A DNA stretch of 64,000 nt from positions 1-64,000 of the forward strand of contig NZ_RZTZ01000018.1 in assembly GCF_004005475.1 (NCBI RefSeq), written 5' to 3'. The notes below the pieces were generated by a model that made no database searches, was not told the DNA's origin, and saw nothing but the letters and a program-made list of their open reading frames with translations. The stretch is from Niallia taxi. GTDB lineage: Bacteria > Bacillota > Bacilli > Bacillales > Cytobacillaceae. Made by a program: the position numbers and the translations under genes. Positions 59,001 through 64,000 of this stretch are shown here, in pieces; position 1 is the first letter of the stretch, and every line of letters begins with the position of its first letter.

Positions 59001-60400
59001 GCCGAATATCTGAATCTCAAAAGAGAGCACTTGTAGCTTGGAAGAACTTTATAAAGCGCTATGGGAAAGGTACTGGCAACAACAAACGTTACTTAGCTGA
59101 TGCGCGTATAGAAATGGAAAAGGCCCAATCTGCTATTCCTGTTTGGATTATGCCAGTTAATCAAGTGATTGAAAACTTCCCAATTTATAATGATAAGTTT
59201 GATGTAATTATTTTTGATGAAAGTAGTCAATGTGATATCATGTCCATCCCTGTGCTACTACGTGGCGAAAAAGTGGTTGTAGTAGGGGATGATGAACAAA
59301 TAAGCCCGTATGGGATTGGAACAAAAGACTCTGAAATAGAAGAATTAATACAACGCTATTTAGAAGGGGTACCAAACAAGAGGTTGTTTGACCATAAAAT
59401 ATCGCTTTACGAAATTGCAGATCAAATTTTTCCAAAGAGCGGTAGATTAATGTTAAAAGAACACTTTAGATGTGTACCGGAAATTATCCAATTTTCGAAT
59501 GACCTCAGCTATGGAGGGCAAATGGTTCCTTTAAGACTTCCATTTAACAACGAAAAAATAGAGCCTCCAGTAGTAGCAATTAAAGTTGAAGACGGTTTTG
59601 TTACTGAAGGAACATCAAGCTCTTTAATAAATGTTCCGGAAGCAGATAAAATTGTTGAGGATATTGAAAAGGTAATAACAGATCCAGAGTTTGAAAAACA
59701 CACAATTGGAGTAATTACATTACAAGGGAATAAACAAGCAACTCATATTGAAAATAAAATACGTGAGAAAATATCTGATAGTGAGTTTGTAAAAAGAAAA
59801 ATAATATGTGGAAATGCATACAGTCTTCAAGGAGACGAAAGAGATATTATATTCTTATCAATGGTTATTGCCGGGAACAGGAGGTTTCTTGCGATGACAA
59901 AAAAAGAACATCAACAAACCTTTAATGTAGCTGCAAGTAGAGCTAAAAATCAAATGAGACTATATCATTCAATTGAATTAGAAGAAATGAATAAAAATTG
60001 TTATCGATACAAGTTTTTAAACTATGTGAAAAATCCAACAAGGGTGAATGAAATTGTAGAGATCTTAGAAGAAAAGTGTGATTCTCCATTTGAAATTGAA
60101 GTATTACGAATGATTGTAGAAAAAGGTTATAAGGTCCAGCCACAAGTTAAAGTAGGAAATTACCGTATTGATTTAGTTATTGAAGGAATTAGAGACCGTC
60201 TTGCTGTTGAATGCGATAGTGAAAAATGGCATGGCCCTGAAAAGTGGGAAGAGGATATGCAACGGCAATATGACTTAGAACGAGCGGGTTGGAAGTTTTG
60301 GAGAGTTAGAGGTAGAGAGTTTTATTATAATAAAAATAAGTCTTTAGAAAGTTTATGGGAGAAATTAGAACAGTTGGGTATTGAGAAGATTGAAAACTGA
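56096..60400 (+). CDS. SF1 helicase with C-terminal PD-(D/E)XK nuclease; candidate defence protein
   Basis: A 1434-residue protein; TTG 56096 is seven bases after AAGAGGTG. Residues 1 to about 340 form an unassigned N-terminal region. Walker A GPPGTGKT is at 370-377, followed by an insertion of about 660 residues with coiled-coil parts (KNKEELEDSRRKEAKLKHQL). Walker B DESSQCD is at about 1041, then VVGDDEQISP, the arginine-containing KEHFRCVPEI, TLQGNKQ and the UPF1-like ending AYSLQGDERDIIFLSM and NVAASRAKN. Residues about 1330-1434 form a nuclease: RIDLVI (Asp1359), AVECD (Glu1372) and a W-DMQRQYDLERAGWKFWRVRG tail, the MTES_1575/Vsr-like layout. Helicase-nuclease fusions of this kind occur in defence islands; target and trigger are unknown. 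It stands alone, flanked by IS21 debris. No partner gene is adjacent. Confidence 0.9.
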   Translation: MSDKVRQLFEYLLEVNNLRAKVVRNFKEYDKNWTKASLEEFGDGVYLMGSGNDKEAILEIHRQKFTEEILTPPHPDKSIREWITYSYNKENNPPEIPNPKVVIQGSDKLEIRFEEDPRRIKLFNDWKAAWKDWADSISKMEKVQTLYELFFKINQDFQIEGEGLELMLGKTIFTWKTEVDPILHPLFTTKMDIELDTDKGIIIVKPTNQGFKLELNIFSGIPLPNIEEIQNIGRIARYRDVFEEDMNDLSTQFMQVIDASGRTALEDEPLIASKDAIGHLNEYVIVLRRKDNQVLQKDLEQIIESLQEEEFKVPATVESIVGHEFLTDKDLNNNNWGRVATDLYFPLASNENQKEIARRLASNYGLTVQGPPGTGKTHTIANLVSHLLAHGKKILITSQKESPLKVLKEKIPSEIRDLCVPVLGGGRDSLKEIETSIRTISDKLGNTTIEKLEAEITKNKEELEDSRRKEAKLKHQLMAYSKNEKTEIEYKGNFISKANTAQILTDESVDYHWILDKVELNSKFPISEEEFRTFWELRGKLEEKDLYLKDIVLPNIQLIKTTEEMKRWLSNGKNLKHKYDNAIFHTNKIKFPHDKSYTEKINNQLLRILQYKEFFKEGTVHQQILDDYIAGGSRKERWTSFFSSIKVLNKEMLTIYNSIVNHQITLPNKPDFELEIDISILADRLKVNKKPGTLFALTKGKNARYLWESPIINGKPIRTIEEIEILQLYLLLKKKKEEAVRIWNANIHEIGGIPINTEDKRLFSTIDKTIQTYEKSLQLGGWVEDFIQTSKNLLLNNTNWLNYNFYIEFKLTINCVFDVLNFQVWEKEYNSYRNSLKQLSIEKEVHPIIKSFLHVLDNKDDSRWEHVLEKLKHLIKRKEDVNRFSALYTNFAITAPKTANRIVKLLSKDIAMPREFKKSWELKSLYNWMTENQDFEAEQIEISIKSEQDYQKRLITSIVSNSTWLNQISRISESQKRALVAWKNFIKRYGKGTGNNKRYLADARIEMEKAQSAIPVWIMPVNQVIENFPIYNDKFDVIIFDESSQCDIMSIPVLLRGEKVVVVGDDEQISPYGIGTKDSEIEELIQRYLEGVPNKRLFDHKISLYEIADQIFPKSGRLMLKEHFRCVPEIIQFSNDLSYGGQMVPLRLPFNNEKIEPPVVAIKVEDGFVTEGTSSSLINVPEADKIVEDIEKVITDPEFEKHTIGVITLQGNKQATHIENKIREKISDSEFVKRKIICGNAYSLQGDERDIIFLSMVIAGNRRFLAMTKKEHQQTFNVAASRAKNQMRLYHSIELEEMNKNCYRYKFLNYVKNPTRVNEIVEILEEKCDSPFEIEVLRMIVEKGYKVQPQVKVGNYRIDLVIEGIRDRLAVECDSEKWHGPEKWEEDMQRQYDLERAGWKFWRVRGREFYYNKNKSLESLWEKLEQLGIEKIEN

Positions 60401-60422
60401 CCTATATCTAACTACTTATGGG

Positions 60423-60455
60423 AAAACGCAGGAGATTATTCTGCGTTTTTAAATT
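60423..60455 (+). terminator. Terminator of the helicase-nuclease gene
   Basis: AAAACGCAG (60423-60431) pairs with CTGCGTTTT (60441-60449), followed by T and A-rich sequence. It begins 23 bases after the stop codon. Confidence 0.82.
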
Positions 60456-61020
60456 CAAAAAAAGACGATGTAGGTTCATTAGAAATATCCTCCCGTTTCA
60501 ATTTGATGGCCAGGGAAATTCGAAATCCTCTGTAATTTGAAAATCATATCACACTATTTAAATCAAGTATTGATATTTTATGCGACTTAGGTTGAAGAGC
60601 AGTTAATAAAAATGCTGTTCTATAGTTAGAAATGAACACTAGTATATAAATGTATTTAGACTAGATTAGAGTAAATTGAAGGAATTGAAAACAAACATGT
60701 TGATTTTGTCTTTTTATTTTTCCAAATCTATTAGGTAAAGCCATTTTTATACGAAAATATTTACAGTTATTTTCTTTTACTTGTTTTCTTCCTAAAACCG
60801 CATAATTGTGTTCCTTTTTTCTAAATATACCTTTAAAGTTAGCTAATAATATGAACAAAACTGTCTATTTAAGAAAAAAGTATTTGTTTATTGAGGGAGC
60901 ATTTCTGTAATAATTAAAAATGGTGACAATGTTTACGCGTTGGTCGTTTTGCTTAATAATTGCGAAATGAAAAAGTTTGTGGAATACTTATAGAGACCTA
61001 TCTATAGGACTGATTATCTG
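60456..61020. other. Intergenic; trace of a histidine kinase
   Basis: Near 60500-60535 the plus strand reads RFNLMAREIRNPL, reminiscent of a kinase HisKA box (S-x-AHEIRNPL), then a stop. The rest is AT-rich. The similarity is short and may be chance. Confidence 0.3.
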
Positions 61021-61033
61021 AAGGTACATAATT

Positions 61034-61336
61034 ATGAACAAAATAGAACTTATAAATGCAGTAGCTCTAAGCTCTGATCTATCGAAAATAGACTCAACTA
61101 AAGTAATTGACTCTGTATTGGAAACAATCACAACAACATTAAAAAATGGTGAAAAAGTGGAAATTTTAGGATTTGGTAACTTTTCTGTTAGCGAACGTAC
61201 AGCTAGAAAAGGACGTAATCCACAAACAGGCGAAGAAATTGAAATTGCAGCAAGCAAAGTTCCCTCTTTTAAAGCAGGAAAAAAATTAAAAGATGCAGTA
61301 AAGGGAATAAAGGAAGAGCAAAGTGCAGGAGACTAA
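61034..61336 (+). CDS. HU-family DNA-binding protein
   Basis: A 100-residue protein of HU/IHF type; ATG follows GAAGGT. It has the helical N-terminal half ([20 protein letters not shown]), the family core [20 protein letters not shown], the [20 protein letters not shown] arm and tip, and [11 protein letters not shown]. Compared with the main 90-92-residue HU of Bacillaceae it has a longer C-terminal tail ([10 protein letters not shown]), so it is probably a second, accessory HU, such as those carried by plasmids, phages or genomic islands. It should bind and bend DNA as a homodimer or with the main HU. A terminator overlaps its stop codon. Confidence 0.95.
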   Translation: MNKIELINAVALSSDLSKIDSTKVIDSVLETITTTLKNGEKVEILGFGNFSVSERTARKGRNPQTGEEIEIAASKVPSFKAGKKLKDAVKGIKEEQSAGD

Positions 61337-61352
61337 TCCTGCCTTTTTTTAT
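61325..61352 (+). terminator. Terminator overlapping the HU stop codon
   Basis: GCAGGA (61325-61330) pairs with TCCTGC (61337-61342), then C and seven T. The TAA stop (61334-61336) lies in the loop. Confidence 0.85.
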
Positions 61353-61395
61353 TTAATCTCAATGCAAAAATAGTATATTTTTTAAATTTATTACT

Positions 61396-61519
61396 GTGGT
61401 AATCCGTTTCGAAATTCCTCTTGTAGATATAGGGATTAACCTTTCCATTCAAGCAGTAAGTGATGAAACGTCTAATAAGGATTTACCAGTAAGATTTATT
61501 GAAAGGGGAACATTTTAAA
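61396..61519 (+). pseudogene. Unknown C-terminal gene fragment
   Basis: An open frame from a GTG at 61396 reads VVIRFEIPLVDIGINLSIQA and VSDETSNKDLPVRFIERGTF to a TAA. There is no ribosome-binding site. It looks like the end of a lost gene. The family is unknown. Confidence 0.3.
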
Positions 61520-61553
61520 TCAAAGTGTTTATTTGGTTTTGGGGGAAATATAA

Positions 61554-62165
61554 ATGAAATTACTAACATTGAACTGTCATTCCTGGCAAGAAGAAAATCA
61601 AATAGAAAAGATTAATATCTTACATACAATCCAAGAAAAATCATATGATATGATTGGCCTACAAGAAGTAAATCAATTAATTGTGGAAGAGTACATATAT
61701 ATTAATGTTAAATCAAGCAATTTCGCCTACATATTATTAAAAGAGCTTGAAAAAATAGGTGTTACTGAATATACCTTAGTTTTGGGTCTCTTAAATGAAA
61801 TTAAGAATATCTACGAAAAGGGTCTAGCCATTTTAATCAACAGGTGAAGAATATTCCTTCTACGTTTCAAAAAGTGTGGATATTAAAAATTGGTAAACTC
61901 GTAGGTAGTCGGAGTTAAAATTATCTATGATAGACGACCAATATCCTTTTATTCTTGTCATATGTGTTGGTGGAGAGACGAAGAAGAACCTTTTAAGCAT
62001 CATCTAGACACCTTTCTCAAGCATGCAAACAAACTGGAGAAGTCCTTTTTTTATGGGAGATTGTCCGCTGATCGAAAACCATGAAACGATTTGGATTGGG
62101 GGAAGAAGAAATTCCCCTTGGATATAAACCAACTCGTATTATAGTTCGGACATTCTTAGATTAAA
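61554..62165 (+). pseudogene. Endonuclease/exonuclease/phosphatase family pseudogene
   Basis: ATG 61554 follows GGGGGAAA. The start MKLLTLNCHSWQEENQIEKI with Asn7, and MIGLQEVNQL with its Glu, are the metal-binding motifs of the EEP superfamily. The first frame stops at 61845. Further blocks in other frames are VGVKIIYDRRPISFYSCHM and WWRDEEEPFKHHLDTFLKH (near 61905-62020, with the HxGWW-type motif) and FFYGRLSADRKP (where GDFN-type Asp/Asn is degraded). The end of the domain is absent. Intact relatives hydrolyse phosphodiesters; the substrate is not predictable. Confidence 0.75.
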
Positions 62166-62243
62166 TTATAACATAATAAAAAATGTCTAATCCCATATAT
62201 ATCATCTAGTAAATTTGATCATGACGTACATAAAAAAATCAAG

Positions 62244-62272
62244 TTGACAATATAAAAAATGGAATGTATACT
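62244..62272 (+). promoter_or_regulatory. Promoter of the merR-type gene
   Basis: TTGACA (62244-62249) and TATACT (62267-62272) are separated by 17 bases, a near-perfect sigma-A promoter. The spacing is normal, unlike the 19-20 bases of classical MerR-activated promoters. Confidence 0.8.
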
Positions 62273-62278
62273 CTGAGA

Positions 62279-62296
62279 CATGACGTTAACGTTATG
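62279..62296. promoter_or_regulatory. Operator-like palindrome
   Basis: An 18-base near-palindrome with the perfect core ACGTTAACGT (62283-62292). It lies between the -10 box and the ribosome-binding site of the MerR-type gene, a good place for autorepression. It also has ACGTTA in common with the sequence before the transporter gene. Confidence 0.55.
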
Positions 62297-62314
62297 TTTG
62301 AAGGGGTGATATTT

Positions 62315-62704
62315 ATGGATAAACGAATGCGAATTGGAGAACTAGCAAAACGAGCTGGGGTAACTCAACGCACCATCCGACACTACGAAAGCATAGGACT
62401 CATGCCTCCGGGTGAGCGAGAAGGAAAGGGGCAGCACTATTATACCGAGGAATCTATAGAACGTCTTCGGAAAATTGACCAACTAAAGAAACTAGGTCTG
62501 AGTTTGGATGAAATGCGAGAAGTAGTTCAGCTATATTTTATCGATCCTAGTGGAGTACAATCAAAAAGGAAAGCTCTAGATATCCTTCGTCAGCATTTAG
62601 CAGAAGCAAATCAGAAATTAAATGAAATCCAGCAATTCCGTGGGGAAATTCAGTCACTAATTGAACACTTTGAGCGCTGGTTTGAAAAAAGAGAAGGTGG
62701 ATAA
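62315..62704 (+). CDS. MerR-family transcriptional regulator
   Basis: A 129-residue regulator. ATG 62315 is chosen because AAGGGGTGAT is four bases upstream; the longer frame from 62264 would start inside the promoter. The MerR HTH is RIGELAKRAGVTQRTIRHYE (residues 6-25), followed by the wing GLMPPGEREGKGQHYY and a dimerisation helix from about residue 70 (ALDILRQHLAEANQKLNEIQ). No Cys pairs for metal binding are present, so it is of the multidrug/small-molecule or GlnR-like type. It is followed after 97 bases by a DHA2 transporter on the same strand, so it probably controls that pump and itself. Confidence 0.92.
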   Translation: MDKRMRIGELAKRAGVTQRTIRHYESIGLMPPGEREGKGQHYYTEESIERLRKIDQLKKLGLSLDEMREVVQLYFIDPSGVQSKRKALDILRQHLAEANQKLNEIQQFRGEIQSLIEHFERWFEKREGG

Positions 62705-62722
62705 CCTTTTTTTAAACCAAAC

Positions 62723-62738
62723 ATTACGTTTGCGTAAT
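62723..62738. promoter_or_regulatory. Inverted repeat upstream of the transporter gene
   Basis: ATTACG (62723-62728) and CGTAAT (62733-62738) are perfect complements, followed by ACGTTAAT, which shares ACGTTA with the palindrome at 62283. This is a plausible binding site of the MerR-type regulator in the transporter promoter. Confidence 0.5.
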
Positions 62739-62801
62739 ACGTTAATTTAATTTGTGAGATGCCTATATATCTATGATGATAAGAAACAGGTGGTGTATTT
62801 T

Positions 62802-64000
62802 ATGACAAAAGAACAATCTACAAAAAAAGTTAATCGAATGGGAATTATTGCTGTGCTTATGTTTGGAACGTTTATTGCGATTCTAAACCAAACATTAATG
62901 ACTACTGCATTACCGCATTTAATGAAAGATTTCAATATCACAAGTAATACTGCACAGTGGCTTACCACAGCGTTTATGTTAGTAAACGGGATTATGATAC
63001 CTGTTACTGCATTTCTAATCCGGAAGTTTACTACTCGAACATTGTTCTTTTTGGCAATGGGGTTGTTCGCATTAGGTACCTTATTCTGTGCAATAGCTCC
63101 TAGTTTCTCCTTTCTGTTGATAGGTAGAATGATTCAAGCTTCAGGTGCTGGTATATTAATGCCACTTATGCAAACCGTTTTATTTGTTATTTTTCCTAAA
63201 GAAAAAAGGGGAACGGCCATGGGGATTTTCGGACTGGTTGTTGCTTTTGCTCCAGCCATTGGACCGACGTTATCTGGTTGGGTCATAGACGAATATACAT
63301 GGCGCATTATGTTTGAAATACTATTTCCCTTGGCTGTCATTGTATTAATTGTCTCTTATTTTTTAGTGCAAAATGTAACAGAACTTACTTCCCCAAAGGT
63401 CGAACTGTTTTCCATTATTCTATCTTCGTTTGGTTTCGGTGGACTTTTGTATGGATTTAGCATAGCTGGAAATGAAGGATGGGGTAGCAATCAGACCATT
63501 TTTATCCTAATTGGTGCAGTTATCGTGTTGACTTGGTTTATTATCCGTCAATTAAAGTTGGAACAGCCAATGCTTGAATTCAGAGTGTTTAAATACCCAA
63601 TGTTTACACTGCCGATGGTGCTAGTCATTATTGTATTTGTTACCTTTATTGGTGGTATGACCATATTACCTATCTTTATGCAAAATATGCTTGGCTACAC
63701 TGCATTGAAGTCAGGTTTAATTATTATGCCTGGTGGGATAATAATGGGAATATTGTCACCAATTACAGGAAGAATCTTTGATAAGGTTGGGGCTAAATGG
63801 CTTGCAGTTGTGGGACTTGCGATTGTGTCAGTTAGTGTATTTATGTTCACTAATCTTAGTGCTGAAACATCGTTTGCTTATTTAACATTAATTTTTACAC
63901 TTATGATGGTGGGACAATCAGCAGTAATGATGCCACTTACCACTGCAGCTTTAAATCAATTGCCAGGTAAATATATTCCGCATGGAACGGCGATGAATAA
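62802..64000 (+). CDS. DHA2-family MFS drug transporter (cut by window end)
   Basis: The frame is open from ATG 62802 (AGGTGGTG six bases upstream) to the end of the window, 399 residues without a stop. It starts MTKEQSTKKVNRMGIIAVLM and shows the DHA2 (14-segment) signs: ILNQTLMTTALPHLMKDFNI in TM1, WLTTAFMLVNGIMIPVTAFL in TM2, QASGAGILMPLMQT in TM4, and motif C VVAFAPAIGPTLSGWVID in TM5. Family length is about 470-500, so about 80-100 residues lie beyond the window. It resembles the LmrB/EmrB group of proton-driven drug exporters. The upstream MerR-type gene and inverted repeat suggest substrate-induced expression. The substrate is unknown. Confidence 0.92.
   Translation, partial: MTKEQSTKKVNRMGIIAVLMFGTFIAILNQTLMTTALPHLMKDFNITSNTAQWLTTAFMLVNGIMIPVTAFLIRKFTTRTLFFLAMGLFALGTLFCAIAPSFSFLLIGRMIQASGAGILMPLMQTVLFVIFPKEKRGTAMGIFGLVVAFAPAIGPTLSGWVIDEYTWRIMFEILFPLAVIVLIVSYFLVQNVTELTSPKVELFSIILSSFGFGGLLYGFSIAGNEGWGSNQTIFILIGAVIVLTWFIIRQLKLEQPMLEFRVFKYPMFTLPMVLVIIVFVTFIGGMTILPIFMQNMLGYTALKSGLIIMPGGIIMGILSPITGRIFDKVGAKWLAVVGLAIVSVSVFMFTNLSAETSFAYLTLIFTLMMVGQSAVMMPLTTAALNQLPGKYIPHGTAMN

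Noticed and set aside
57289-60143. Minus-strand ORFs within the helicase gene
   Set aside because: They are fully inside a 1434-codon intact gene on the other strand and carry no ribosome-binding sites.
1-64000. CRISPR array
   Set aside because: No regularly spaced direct repeats and no cas genes were seen.

Overview
The window looks like accessory chromosome (or large-plasmid) DNA from a low-GC, endospore-forming Firmicute of the Bacillaceae. The support is the strong A+T bias, Shine-Dalgarno sequences of the AGGAGG type with frequent TTG/GTG starts, a GerC-type spore germination lipoprotein, a RsbR-type stressosome protein, sporulation-type PAS histidine kinases, DUF3231 and CBO0543 family proteins, and a CYP152-type P450. 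The genus cannot be fixed from the sequence.

Gene density is very low. Only about 25 genes look intact in 64 kb. Much of the rest is decayed DNA: remnants of IS3 (at least two subgroups), IS21 (at least three lineages), IS110 and IS1182, plus pseudogenes of ordinary genes, among them araA, a SAM methyltransferase, a HlyC/CorC membrane protein, an EEP-family hydrolase, GerC and DUF3231.

Layout. 1-5.5 kb: an IS3 orfB, a coiled-coil gene fragment cut at both ends by IS elements, a frameshifted IS21 element and a decayed IS3 copy. 5.5-15 kb: a chemoreceptor, a TPR-like/alpha-beta hydrolase protein inside an inverted repeat, a CBO0543 membrane protein and a fatty-acid P450. 15-20 kb: a MerR-like/DUF3967 gene divergent from an unknown gene, then IS debris. 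19.5-24.4 kb: a spore-flavoured island (DUF3231 pseudogene, PGFGQ membrane protein, intact DUF3231, CBO0543, GerC lipoprotein). 24.4-32.8 kb: IS debris, a sulfotransferase/DUF1796 pair and a ruined araA. 32.8-43.3 kb: sugar porter, RsbR paralogue, two CBO0543 proteins, a SMI1/KNR4 protein and a small membrane ORF. 43.6-51.2 kb: IS21 debris, GerC pseudogene, a third DUF3231 and two orphan PAS kinases. 51.9-56 kb: methyltransferase, HlyC/CorC and IS21 remnants. 56-64 kb: a 1434-residue SF1 helicase-nuclease, an HU protein, an EEP pseudogene, and a MerR regulator next to a DHA2 multidrug transporter that runs off the window.

Two themes stand out. First, CBO0543 (four copies), DUF3231 (three) and GerC (two) recur, with a GerC lipoprotein that lacks GerA/GerB partners but follows a CBO0543 gene. 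This suggests an uncharacterised spore-membrane module. Second, the stand-alone helicase-nuclease, flanked by mobile-element debris, is the best defence candidate. All functional statements rest on reading motifs by eye; no search was run.
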